Shown: positions 1 through 11,285 of the stretch, one piece after another
How the letters are laid out: each line of letters starts with the position of its first letter
Position numbering within the stretch: the stretch's first letter is position 1
NCBI RefSeq assembly: GCF_000512585.2
Contig: NC_089243.1
Span: forward strand, 62,001 to 126,000
Direction: 5' to 3'
Length of the DNA stretch: 64,000 nt
Origin: Kwoniella bestiolae CBS 10118
Lineage: Eukaryota; Basidiomycota; Tremellomycetes; Tremellales; Cryptococcaceae
Position numbers and translations under genes: made by a program
Notes under the pieces: model-generated
The model's database searches: none
Told to the model about the DNA's origin: nothing
Seen by the model: only the letters and a program-made list of their open reading frames with translations

Positions 1-937
1 GTTGCGAACCTGTCGACGGGTCTGTGCTACGTGCTCAAACGGGTGATATTTGTTATTCTCCTCTGATTGCCTTTGATCATCCCACTGTTGCTCTTTGAGT
101 ATCTGGCTCTAGCAGCTGGTGGTCACTTCTCATCGGACCAAGCGATATCTAGGTCGTCTGGTTTCAAAATCAAACCTCTGATCAAAAAAGCACCTGCTTC
201 TTCGGCCTTGGGTGACAGTGTTGCGCGTCGATTTCACGTCGAACCCCACAATATGCATGGACGGGTTCATGACGGTGACTGCCCAGGACAGAGAGAATGA
301 AGGGATGAAGACATGCGTGCATGTGCGTTGCAACAATCACGTATGTATGTAGGATAGTCTGCTGATACATATAGACAGTTCGTTAGTCCTATCCGGAAAA
401 AAGCGACGATCATCGTTGAGAAGCTAAAGGGAAGAAGACATTCATTTCGAATGCACCGATATGAGTACAAATACAAATTTGTAATTGCCTTTTTGCTCGT
501 GTGACTCAAGTGCGAACAAGCTTTAAGCGTCCTCTCTTGCACCTTTGCCGGTCCTCCTTCGTGCGCCCTTGGTGAAGCTAAGTTATCCTTTCCCTTTCTA
601 CCCGAGAAATTAGAGATGCTAACGATAAATACAAATTTCCGAATTCGATTTGTATTTTTCGGACTAATCCCGAAGGTGACAAGCTGCTCATAATGGTGGA
701 ATTTGTAGGAATGGAGTGATCAATTTGTATTTACTCGTCACTTTTTAACTCTTTTGTTATTGTTGTTGTCATTGATCATGCATGAAGGTATATAGAGAGG
801 TAACCATGTCGTCCATGCATTGCTTTGCATTCATCTTCTTCATCTTTTCTTTCCTTGTGATTTCGGCCACTCGACTTTCTCTTTTAGCTGTATCACCTAC
901 GACCTTTCACTGTATAGTATCACCTACCAAACCCACG
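1..937. other. Left-edge region without a confident gene
   Basis: Frame 1 is open from base 1 to a TGA at 64-66 and could be the last codons of a gene outside the window, but nothing in it is recognisable. The rest is AT-rich between about 460 and 735 and carries the repeated AAATACAAAT elements listed separately. Other frames hold only short, low-quality open frames. Confidence 0.4.
469..732. repeat. Three AAATACAAAT elements, one an inverted repeat
   Basis: AAATACAAATTT lies at 469-480 and is followed by GT, creating the palindrome ACAAATTTGT. AAATACAAAT at 628-637 faces ATTTGTATTT at 648-657 across a 10-nt spacer, a perfect 10-bp inverted repeat. AATTTGTATTT recurs at 722-732. All three lie upstream of the small plus-strand gene at 938. 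Function unknown; a transcription-factor site or a small mobile-element footprint are both possible. Confidence 0.5.
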
Positions 938-1313
938 ATGATCCCGCGAGCACTGCCCTACGTCAACTTCATCGTAGCGACCTCTGCGCTCTTGTTTCAG
1001 ACGACCGTACTTTTTCCATGGCATCATGTGTTAAGCGACGAGTTTGAACGGTGAGCGACACTGGTCTCGTACTGCCCTTGAGGCATCAAAGTCCACCTTG
1101 TCAGGGGTGTAGAACATCATATACTGATCTACGTTGTTCTTTCATAGATTAAAAGCTGAACAAGCCCGTCAGCTGGAAGAGCACCACAGGGAAAAACGAC
1201 AGCTTCTCGACGCCCTGCATTTGAAGATGGAAGATCTGACCAAGTCGGTCGGCCCGGACAAGCTGAGACAAGCGGGTGATAGGATCGTGGATGCCGCTCA
1301 GAGTCAGCAGTGA
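938..1313 (+). CDS. Small hypothetical membrane protein with coiled coil (92 aa)
   Basis: Two exons, 938-1050 and 1148-1313, joined across a GTGAGC...TAG intron that preserves the reading frame (phase 2). The product is 92 aa. It starts with a hydrophobic segment (about residues 8-28, from PYVNFIVATS to LFPWHH) followed by a charged helix rich in E, K, R and Q (LKAEQARQLEEHHREKRQ), so it looks like a membrane-anchored short coiled-coil protein, perhaps mitochondrial. The frame is open further upstream, but the ATG at 938 gives the more plausible N-terminus. A GTGAGT...ATGTATAG pair at about 1391-1465 may be a 3' UTR intron. I do not recognise the family. Confidence 0.55.
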
Positions 1314-1924
1314 GAATGGGGTTGTGGAGCGGATGGAAGATCCTATACTATTTCGGAAGGTGGTCTGGCCCGAGTAAAAGATGGATAGTCGTGAGTATAC
1401 ACTGAGCTATCAATTGGGATGTATCACGCTGACTGAATGAGCGTCTTTCCTTGGTTATGTATAGTCCACCGACGAAACTCATCAAATATCCCCCTCAGAT
1501 GATCTCCTGCCCACGCTCACCTACACTCCTCTCGCCATTTCATCTCTTTCCTGCATCTAAAATCCGTTTGTAGACCGTCTATGCATTGTTCATTGTTGTA
1601 CAAAACACAGCCGGAAACAACTTGGCTGAAGTACGCAGAGCACAGTTGGGGCCAGTGAAGTGACAACGGCATAGAGGAAGTCTCTATCTTTTTCAAACCC
1701 GTAATTCATTGATCTCTCGTCAGATGAGACGATCAACTGAACTTTACTAATGCATATGTAAGATGCTATTACAAGATGTTTTGAACGAAACTACCAAACT
1801 ATACTATATTATACTCATCCCGAGCTGATCACGCACATAAGATGATGGCAGATCCAACGTCTCAAAGAAAGAAGATCCCCTCTATATATCCGCTATTCCA
1901 CCCATGAAATACCAAAAACACATT
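1314..1924. other. Intergenic, convergent 3' regions
   Basis: It lies between the end of the plus-strand 92-aa gene and the stop of the minus-strand kinase gene. Apart from the possible 3' UTR intron near 1391-1465 I see nothing coding. Confidence 0.5.
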
Positions 1925-4900
1925 CTACGTGCTCAATTCCCCCTCCTCTCCCCTCCCAGGGAAAGCCCTCTCAAACACATCTCTATTCTCCCTCACCTCC
2001 AGCTCTACCCCTGACGAAGCACAAGAGATGTAAATCCCCTTCAATGCCTGTACGACATTCTTCAACCCAAAGACGAATCCCAAATCTGGTCTGTTGGGGT
2101 ATTTCGGGGGGAATCTCGCATAAGGTAATCCAGATGAAGGGTCAAATTGCGTGTCATACCCTTTACCCAACACCTTGTCTTCCGGGTCTACATGTTCCGA
2201 AGGGAATGGTAAGAAATCTTTACCGGTCGTGGTGTGTGCGAAATCTACTACTCTTATGTTGACTTCTCCTCTGATCTTGGGGTTGGGTCGGGATTGAGAA
2301 TGAGAGTGGGAGTGTGAGTGTGATTTGCGTCTTCTCGAGTGAGAATGCGAATGAGAATGATGTTCAACACTCCTACTTCTTCGTTCTTGCGTTTGACCCT
2401 CGCCCTCTTGAGTATGATCTACCCTCTTGACAGGTCGATGGCGATGTTCGGCCCATTCATCCTCCTCTACCTTCTCCAAGTGATTATCGTTCCTAATCAC
2501 CGACCTATAATGATCCTGTATCTCTTTATCCCCATCGTAAATCAACAGTAAACTACATCCGTAGAATCGAAACCCATCGAGTTTCAGCATTATCGCTGCT
2601 AGGTTGTGTAGTTTCTGGACGATTATTGGTATATGGTCGATCAACAGTGTTTCACCATCAGATAAGAAGCTTTGGAGGACGTTGGGGAAATCGGACGTCT
2701 TGAGTTCCCGACCACGATACTTGTTGCGCGAGACGAACGATTGGGTGTCGTTGTTCCATACCTATGAGGTTGGGGGGGTGAGTCAGCAAGAAGCGTTGCA
2801 TCCATAATAGAATCGGCCATCAGCCACCATCTAGCCTTACGACCAAGACAGAAGTGATGCTCCACGCTGAGATATATATAGTAAGAACAAAACTCAACCC
2901 ACCTGCATCCCGCACATCCTCACCCCCAATGACCGACTCGTAGTGGTATCGCACTTCTTCCTCTGACTGCGCTTCTTCAGCGGCGTCGCATCGTACCCAT
3001 ACTGCCTCGTACCCATCTTCAAATCCAGTACACAAGGATGTTTCAGCCGTCCCGTAAGATCTTCCATGAAGATGAATAATTCCTGCCTGGCGATCTCATC
3101 GGGATTGACAGATGGCGATGGTGGGACCGAGATCTGCGAATGGGTGGCAGCAGTAACTGGTGAATCGACGATAGTGCTTGTCGAAGTTGCAGTAGATTTC
3201 GTCATGGGATGTAACCCATTACCCAATGGTAATGTCCTTCCTCGATTCTTCCTAATCATCTCCAATTTCTCTTCCTGGTCGTCTTCACCTATATCTTCCA
3301 TGTCGAACATCCCCCTCTCAACACTCTCATCCCTCTTGCTCTTACTTCGTCTATCCGTCAACACTACATCACTCTTCGTCCTTCTAATTCCACTATCGTC
3401 TTCATTGGTAGAGGACAAAGACCTCAAGTCCACACTTCCACTGCCCTCCAGTAATCTCCGCTCGGACCTTCTCCTAGTTCTTCTCCCACCCGATCTCGTA
3501 CTAGCAGCATCCCCAAACTCATCATCCGCCTCGTCCGCCTCGTCGTCATGTCTATGGATACCTAATCCCTTCTTTCGTAGCTTCTTGAGAATCGTAGCAA
3601 ACACGTGATCCTTCAATTTGGTATTCACACTTGTCGAACCCGTTCCCCCAAAGGGATGAGGCGAGTTGTACCCACTCCCAGATGATCCCACTTCACTGAG
3701 ACCCGGATGGGTATTGTAGGAAGGAAGTTGGCTCATCCTCGATGGTAAAGTGGGCGTAGAGATGGTATGATGAAGATGCTGTTTCATGAACGAGGTTGAG
3801 GGAGAAGGCGCTGGTGTCGAGGGCTCTTCGTTCGTCTCTTGGATAGGTCGCGGTACAGCAGGTGCTACCAATGGATTAGCCTTCAGGTGAGGTGATCCAC
3901 CAAGCATCGAACTCTGCCATGAGCTAGAAGGGGAATTCGAGTTGTATCTGACAAATTCCTGGGATCGTGCTGAAGAAGGTCGGAGCGTCCTTTTACTACT
4001 CTCTTCATCTGATGTACCATACAGCCTACTGCTCTTCGTTCTACCTCTGTCGTCTTTCCTGAACAACCAATCAGGTACGACATGTCGGTTGAAATCCAAT
4101 GACACTTCTGGTATCTCCACTCCAGTCACCGGCATACTTCGCGTGGAATGAGCAGAAAGACTGGTAGCTGTAGGATGCAACATCGGTCGACTGCCGGGCA
4201 AGCCGGGTGTGGATGGGTGTGATCCAGCAGGTGAATCTCGCATACCGCTGGGTGAGTCGATGGGGGTTATAGATCCTTCGGTTGGAGCATGAAGTTGTCG
4301 GCGATAGTTGACGAGCATGACACCGAGGTATCGAGGGATGAACGCTAGGAGGGCAGGTGCGAGTCGTTCGACTTCCTCGTAGAAGAGATTTTCTCGACTG
4401 ACCAGGGGCTGTGGAAGTATCGATCGTGGGTGTTAGTAAAGTTCCCATCGAATGTAAGAGGCAGTAAATCAACATTACTCACCTTACACACCGCCCTCCT
4501 GGTAAACTTATAGATACTACTATGTCCCCCAACAGCATGATTGAACGGCTGCAGCGGCACCGTCAATCCCTCATCCGTCGCATCCGTCTCGTCACCCTCG
4601 TCATCCTCATTCCACATCTTCTCGTCCTCATCCTCCTCATCTTCATCAGATAGTGACTCGGTACTGGTCGTTGTCCACCCTGAATCATCCTCATCCTCAT
4701 CAAACTCTGATATATGCGCTGGAGAAGAAATCGCATCGGGTGATTGGTGGCGTAGTAATGGCGAGGAAATGGCAACTCCGACTGGAACTTCCTCACGCCC
4801 TTCTTCCTGGTTAATCACTACATCCTCATCCATCAACTCCTGTCTACGCCTCGAGATAGCTCGGATAGGTACCGGCGTGGGAGTGCTTGGACTACCGAGA

Positions 4901-6096
4901 ACTGACGTCTCAGGTGTATCACCAGTAATTATAGCATTCTCGCTCGATTGTTGTCTTCGCAAATTGTACGAGCTCCCATTATGCAGTGAGGTAGGTAAGG
5001 CATTTGTTGAATTATTTCTCGAGCTTGTCGCTGAGCCGGTCGTAGTGGGTCTCAGGCGAGGTCGTGACTTCGACCTTGATTCTTTTCTCTGTCTCGACTC
5101 AACCCCATCATCCTCATCTTCATGCTCTTCCACTGCCGAGTCCCTTTCTTTCTGTTTCTCCTTGAACTTCTTCGTGGTTGGTACAGCTTCTCTGGACTCC
5201 TTGAACAGACCCATACCCATACTTCCTTTCCTACCCTGCTTCACCCCGTTGCCCAGACCCAGATTCTCCTTGGCTTCGCACAACACCCTCAGTGCTTCTT
5301 TCGGTAGCGGCATCTCAGAGGACTGTTCGCCTCGTCTTACAGCTTCGCCGAACGATACGTCAAAGTCTCCTCCCAAGCCTAGACCTAACGGTAAGACCAT
5401 TTTGTTGCTGGTCCCTTCCTGGGGTTTGAGCGAGTACTGCTGGTCTGTCGAATAGTGGGGTAGGTAGAATGATCGGTCGATGACTGAGGAAGGTTGGGTG
5501 GAGGGGAAATGAAGAGAGTTGCTGCGTGCTTTACGGACACGGTTGGTGGAGCTGAGAGTGCCCAATCCAGCAATGGGGGACGTCGTAGGCCGATATCCTG
5601 ATCCAGAGCTGGTTTGTTGACTCGAAGACTGATGAATAGGCTTGACAGGCTGACCACGACTTCTACTCGGTCCCTCGCCCTTGTCTCTACTCTCCTCCTC
5701 GTCACCGTCATCATCGTCCAACCCCTCCACTACGCCAGCGCGTAGACTGATCGTCGCGCTCCCAACCTCCATCACCGATCTCCTATCCCTTTCCTTCTCC
5801 TTGCCCTTACTCTTCGTTCTAAGCAGCTTGCCATCTCCCCCTCTACCCGCTACTTCGGTGTTCAGTGATAAGCCAGGGTTTTTCTTGGGCGATGGTAAGG
5901 GTGGAGATGGGACAGGTGAGGAAGGATGGGAATGTCGATGGACAAGGGGTACATGGTGGGCGTGAGAGTGATTGTGCGAGTGGGTATGGAATATCCCGTG
6001 TCCGTGGCCTTGGCCATGTTTAGTCGGAGATGCCTGAGTCTGGGTCTGGGTATAGTTGTATGTGTGGGTATGGGGGTGAGAGGGAGAAGAAGGCAT
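1925..6096 (-). CDS. KCS1: Inositol hexakisphosphate kinase, KCS1 type
   Basis: Makes inositol pyrophosphates (IP6 to IP7 in the known family), signals used in phosphate sensing and stress. Exons on the minus strand: 6096-4483, 4408-2903 and 2761-1925, all phase 0, giving 1318 aa. The IPK-family signature P-C-V-L-D-L-K-M-G (PxxxDxKxG) is at about residues 996-1004, and VVDFAHTTTG, the second catalytic/metal motif, at about 1211-1220. Exon 2 opens with PLVSRENLFYEEV, the typical start of the family core. The first 900 or so residues are low-complexity, Ser- and acid-rich, as in fungal Kcs1 proteins. Oddities: a His-rich stretch near the N-terminus and a Ser-His-repeat insertion inside the kinase domain between the LLLIYDGD region and the DFAHTT motif. 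Family assignment is firm; the long N-terminus rests on an uninterrupted open frame from the ATG at 6096. Confidence 0.9.
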
Positions 6097-7168
6097 GTGT
6101 GAGGTATGAACGTTGGTGGTGTTGGTTTATGGGTAGAAGGGGGATGTTGGGGTGGAGAGCGTCACTCGATATACACTGTGGATATATGTTATATGAATCA
6201 GTCCAGAAGAAGTCACTATACACTGAAGAGATGATATTGCGAGAGGGTGTTGCACTCACAGAGGAGATGACAGGGGTAAACACTACTTGACCTCGCACGC
6301 AAGCTCATGCCAGGCAGTGTGGTGGGTGAGGTGGTTTACCAGATCTGCGACTGCTGTCTATCGTCTCTGCCTGTAGTATGATCCGATCTTCAATGAAAGG
6401 GTCAGTGGTCAGTTCACCATAAGAGAGGGAGGGTAGGGGTACATACGAGATGAACTTCCAACTGTATCTGGTTGACTGATGCTGATGAGGATGTTGATTG
6501 CTCCAAGTCGTAAACAACCCTTTTATCGATACTTACCGGCGGATCATATATCAGTCAATCGGTCGGACCTTGATACTAGTAATGACGAATGAACGTGTTT
6601 GCTGATAATGTATGATATACAATAGATAAGCAGAGTGGGGGAATGAGGGGTGTAACTTGGGAATATGACACGTTCGTCGATCAGAGTGTTATGACGAGAT
6701 TGTTTTTTATCTTTGTTCTTGTCTGATGCAGATTCGGTCGAGTGGTTTGCTGTGCACTGTTGTACTCTGTGGTGTGTGGTGTAGATGATGAGATGGCACA
6801 GATGATACAAGTTATGATCAAAAGGTCAAGGTAAAGGAAAGAACCACAAAGAGAAAGCAAAGATAAAGATGGGGATGGATGATGAAATGATGAGGGGTGA
6901 TGAAATGAAAGCGCGAGTCAAATATCAGCGTGTGATGACATTATATTCTCATATCATATCATGTGAACAAGAGATGATAGATGATGCCTTCAACCAGACA
7001 CATCATGCATTGTCAGTACCACCCATGTCATATATGTAATACACACTCATATCATGACACCTGGAAGAGGGTATACTGTATCCATTCTATAAACTATGAC
7101 AAGTAGAATTAAATCATATATAATCTATACGTGTACGGTAACTATCGGCGAAACAAATGTTACACAAC
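6097..7168. other. Upstream region of KCS1 / downstream of HMG-CoA synthase
   Basis: Holds the KCS1 promoter and probable 5' UTR. Several possible splice sites lie between 6240 and 6540 (for example CTCAC and ACATAC on the plus strand), so a 5' UTR intron is possible. Near 6870-6910 there is a short ATGATGA-type repeat. No coding potential seen. Confidence 0.45.
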
Positions 7169-9445
7169 CTAAGCAACAGGCTTGACAGCATAAGTCCTTC
7201 TGTACAACTCATCAACACCTTCCAAGTAGTAAGCACCAGGCCAGATATCATCGATCGATCCTTGAGGAGCGTATTTCACGGCGTTGTGGTTCTCTTCTCG
7301 CAACTATGTAGCGGCACAGAGTGATCAGCATGACCCTTCCAGTGACTATACACCACTGTGATACTTGATGAACTAGTAAACTCACTTTCAAAGCGGTCAC
7401 ATACTCCTCACAAGGTCTGACATCCATAGAAGCCAATCTCTCCTTCAACTGTAATTTATCGGCGATATCTTTGGTGGATCCGACAACTCTCAAAGCGTAG
7501 AAAGAGGCGGCGCAACCTGAACCGAAAGCGTACATTCCGATTCGTTTGCCGGTCTAAGTATGGTAAGAAAGAATCAGCTTTGTGCTCATATGTAATCCAC
7601 ATCACACTACCCCCCTCTCCCTCCCCCCTGCTCCCCGTGAGTGGCAGATACGGATTAATCGAAGAAAAATCGCACCCACCTCTAATCCCTCTGGAGCACT
7701 GGCAAGCACACTAGCCAAAGCACCATACAGCGAGGCGGTGTACATGTTACCGCATCTCTGGACACAATCCGATCCAGGAACCACAGCGCTCTTGTAGTGT
7801 TCAGCGGCCACTCCTACAAAGGTCTTCTCCACCACTTTATCAGTGTAGGTCTTGGTCTTTTCGATGGAGATGGTTTCGGGGACGTTGGCGAATTTGGGTG
7901 AAGAGGGGTTTCGGATGTAGTCCTAAGTTCACCGAATGCACACAAGTCAGCTCAAGGAGTACCAATGAGATACAGAGGGTTAACTCACATTGTAGAACAT
8001 TCGAGCGTGTCCTTTCTGTACGAGTTTACCGTATGGACTAATCATCAAACTCGTTTGTCAGCTACGGTCGCATGGCCAGTTGTGCGCGTATAGCTGACTC
8101 ACCTGTGCAAACAAACGTAATCGAACTGTTCAATACCCTGCTCGTCCTTGGTCTCAACACCATTGGAAGCATGACCGTTAGCGCCGTTGGTAGCATCACC
8201 ATTTATACCGTTGACAAAGGTCTTGGCGGCACCGGCGATGTCTGATACAGCGGCGGATACAGAGGCAAGGGAGAGCTTCTTGGCTGCTCTAGCTCGGGAT
8301 TTCTGGGCTTTGTCAAGGTATGTAGAGTAGGCAGCGTCGAGGGCACCGAGGTAGGCGGCGATGGTCCATGGACCGTCGACGGTGGGCTGGGCGCGGGGGT
8401 AAGAAGGTTAGCAGCTGAGAATTGGAGACGCATTGGGTCTAATCCACTCGCAAGTGAAAAACCTTCACTCACGTATTCAGCTGAGAGATCGGGTTTGTAG
8501 AAATCCCAGGTGTTGGCGATGTGAGTACCGTGGACGGCTAACCGAAGGGTGTGAGTACAACGATCCAACGGCAAGAGAATCATAACGATATGCATGTAAA
8601 GTAAGATGCACTCACGCTCAATCACCAAAGGCGCATCCGGACCAATCAACAACGCACAAGCACCCATCCCACCAACAGGTCGAGCGGACCCCTCCTTGTA
8701 AATCGCAATATCACCACACATGACTATAGCGTTCCTACCATCCCACGACTCGGATTGGATCCAGTTGATAACGTTGAACAACGCCGCGGTGGAACCGTAG
8801 CATGCGTTTTTGGAGTCGATACCTTCGATATCTGTGTTTCCTGAGGGAGCGAAGAGGTTCATGAGGATTGTCTTTGTTGCTTTTGATTTGTCGATGAGGG
8901 TTTCGGTTCCTACGTCCAGTCGTCCGATGGAGGTGGGGTCGACGTTGTATTTCTTGAGGAGGGATGATACGACTTTAGGTATGAGAAAGATTGTCAGCAC
9001 GTGAGTATATGAGGTTGAATTTGTATCGTGTGAGACGAAGAGAAGAGGAGTAAAACATGAGTGAGAATGACAATGACATACCGGTAAGAGCTACAGAGTT
9101 GATATCCTCTCTAATATTCATAGATATATATCAGCAAAACAGAAAAAGAACAAAAGTACAGACCACGCAAACTCAGACTCACTTGTCATCGGTGAATGCC
9201 ATGTACTTTTGACCCAATCCAATGGTATATTTCCCCTTGGACACACCATCGAAATCCTCGAGAGCGTCTTCAGAGATACACTGTGGGGGGTTATATGGAT
9301 GTTAGCATACGATACCATTACACTCGTAAGGATGCATACACGGTCAGTACAAAGATGAACAGCTACCCACCCTCTTTGGGAAGTACATCTCCATACCTAG
9401 GATACCGACGTTGGAGGGTCTAGCTGGGATATCGAATTCTGACAT
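7169..9445 (-). CDS. ERG13: Hydroxymethylglutaryl-CoA synthase
   Basis: Condenses acetyl-CoA with acetoacetyl-CoA to HMG-CoA, the step before HMG-CoA reductase in the mevalonate and ergosterol pathway. Ten exons on the minus strand: 9445-9371, 9280-9183, 9110-9082, 8972-8616, 8537-8473, 8386-8103, 8038-7990, 7922-7680, 7553-7386, 7303-7169, giving exactly 500 aa, normal for the family. The nucleophile Cys is in NACYGSTAALFN, the catalytic Glu in VGTETLIDKSK, and the catalytic His in CLHSPYGKLVQKGHARM. The fungal CYGST variant replaces the commoner CYGGT. A lineage-specific Ala/Gly/Asn-rich insertion (NGINGDATNGANGHASNG) precedes the His motif. Start chosen at the ATG giving MSEFDIPARPSNVGILGMEMYF, the conserved N-terminus. 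Confidence 0.95.
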
Positions 9446-10069
9446 TTTGGTGGTGATGCTGCTAATGAATGTGGTAGGGAAGGAGAGAGTGTGAAGAGCT
9501 GTTCAAAATATGTGAATATATGCTATATGCTATATAAGAATGAGAGATGGATTGATAGATGGTTGACAATGGTAATGGTACGATTGATATTGATATTGAT
9601 GGTATCAGCTCAGCTCAGCTTTATTTTATTTTGGGGGTATCGCTCGATGTTTTCTCTGTTTTTCTACTTTTCAGGAAAACTCGAATAATAATCTCGTCCC
9701 ATCATGTTAAAAGACGCGCATGGACCTCTTATTGTTTGACGCTAGCGAGACAGATTACGTAAATATCCACGTGGTAAGGCGTACCTGTGCTCATACACTT
9801 ACTTATTCAGTCAATCGATTCCAGCATTCCATTCTCGTCTTAGCAATCGTACTGTATGTTGGACCCAAAGCATACGGTCTGATAATGATATACAACATGT
9901 AGACTAACACTCTCTAACATGCATCTCTACGTCATAGTGGTGACCCCACCTACCGATCCTTACTCCTCACATACCCACCCCACGCACCCACCTCCCTCCT
10001 ACCCTCCATACTATCCCTGTACCCCCAGGCATACCCTCTAGCTTTCCCTCCTAGACCAGGTGGAGGTGC
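9446..10069. other. Promoter region of HMG-CoA synthase
   Basis: Contains short direct repeats (TCAGC three times near 9605-9620) and a T-rich stretch. I see no coding exon and no confident sterol-regulatory element. The left end of the next gene begins at 10070. Confidence 0.4.
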
Positions 10070-10997
10070 TCAGAACCTAGCTTGGGCAGGGGTCTTCTTG
10101 TGCTTGCTTCGTCTGGTCTTTTGACGTATCTTCTCAGTGGATTTGAGATGTCCTTGAGAGACTGTTATTTGGATGTTAGGAATTGATATGCTCGAATTGT
10201 TCCTAGTGTCGTGTGTTGAAATGCTTCTAGATCGAGAGATTGTGCCAATGAAGATAGGAGGTAGAGGGTTGATATCAGTTGTGTCGGTCGAGTATGTCTT
10301 GTCAGGTTGTTCAGTTGCAGCAGACGAGGATGAAGATTGGTATAATCCTTCTGGATCGATAGCTGCCTCGTTCGCTATGTGGTGTATCCTCTGACTCGTC
10401 TCGGCAGGTATTGGGAGATGCCTCGGATTACTATACTATACAATCAGCAAGTATGCATATGTGACTTGGCACTTGACTTACACAGGACAAGAATACCTCT
10501 CATCCTTCAGATCAGGCGTTATCAATACATCCTGGACGGGACAAGCAGAGAACAACCTAAATTTCACTACACATGAAATACATGAGCTTCTTCCCTGGGG
10601 TCCTACAAGATTTATGCAGCTCACCCAATGGCTCTAGCTCGTTCGATGTACTGTTCCCCACCCCAGCTGCCGTTTGAACTTTGGCTTCCTCCTCCATCTT
10701 AGCGAGCCTCTCACGCTCCTTCCGCCTCTTCTTCTTGGCATTCTGCTTCTCAGCTTTCGTCATGGGTCGTTTCACTCCATCTTCCACCACTTCATCTTCG
10801 TCATCACCATTGTTCTCGGGGAGTGTCGCAGTAGTTTGTGTGGGTGGAGGAGGGAGAGAAGAAGGAGGGAAGAGGGAGGTCATGAGCTGTTGATACGCTT
10901 GCACATCCTTTGGCTCGGGTGTGGTGGGACTACTTGGTCTCTCGCTAGCATCCGAACAAGACATCGACGATGCTGGTGAAGATGATGGCCAGGACAT
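10070..10997 (-). CDS. Uncharacterised basic protein (272 aa)
   Basis: Three exons on the minus strand: 10997-10625, 10566-10482 and 10430-10070. Junction phases 1 and 2 match and introns of 58 and 51 nt are normal here, giving 272 aa. The N-terminal third is Ser/Pro-rich and disordered, followed by a strongly basic stretch (RPMTKAEKQNAKKKRRKERE, about residues 83-102) that could be a nuclear signal or helix. The middle (KFRLFSACPVQDVLITPDL) looks folded. The C-terminal third is Ser-rich and ends in a second basic patch (RQKTRRSKHKKTP). The last exon has no ATG of its own and is identified only by its long open frame in phase. No known domain recognised. Confidence 0.6.
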
Positions 10998-11175
10998 CTC
11001 GATTTTATGCTTGGTTGAGATTCCGATCAATGGACAGATAGCAAGAAGAAGAAGAAGATGGAAATTAAAATTTGGTACAGTGGGTCAAGTTGTCCGGTTA
11101 TACGGAACAATTGTAAGTAACCGGACAACGATGAGAGTTAGAGTCAAGTATATCATGACGATGAGATAGCCGCAG

Positions 11176-11184
11176 GTATATAAG
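11176..11184 (+). promoter_or_regulatory. TATA-like box of the ANT1-type carrier
   Basis: GTATATAAGG lies about 105 bp upstream of the ATG at 11286, in the 288-bp gap shared with the divergent minus-strand gene. Position and sequence fit a TATA box; no other evidence. Confidence 0.4.
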
Positions 11185-11285
11185 GATTCCTTCCCCTCCA
11201 TCTGTTCATCTGTCTTTCATCACTTTACCTAATAGTAGATACATAGCTATTCACCTCCAGAGCAGCGCATCCATCCAACAGCATC

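Noticed and set aside
4541..5455. Plus-strand 304-codon open frame opposite KCS1
   Set aside because: Ser-rich antisense of the acidic low-complexity KCS1 exon 1; composition arises from the reverse complement of Asp/Glu codons.
9605..9620. TCAGC triple repeat as a sterol-regulatory element of HMG-CoA synthase
   Set aside because: It does not match a known sterol-regulatory consensus, and no second copy is present.
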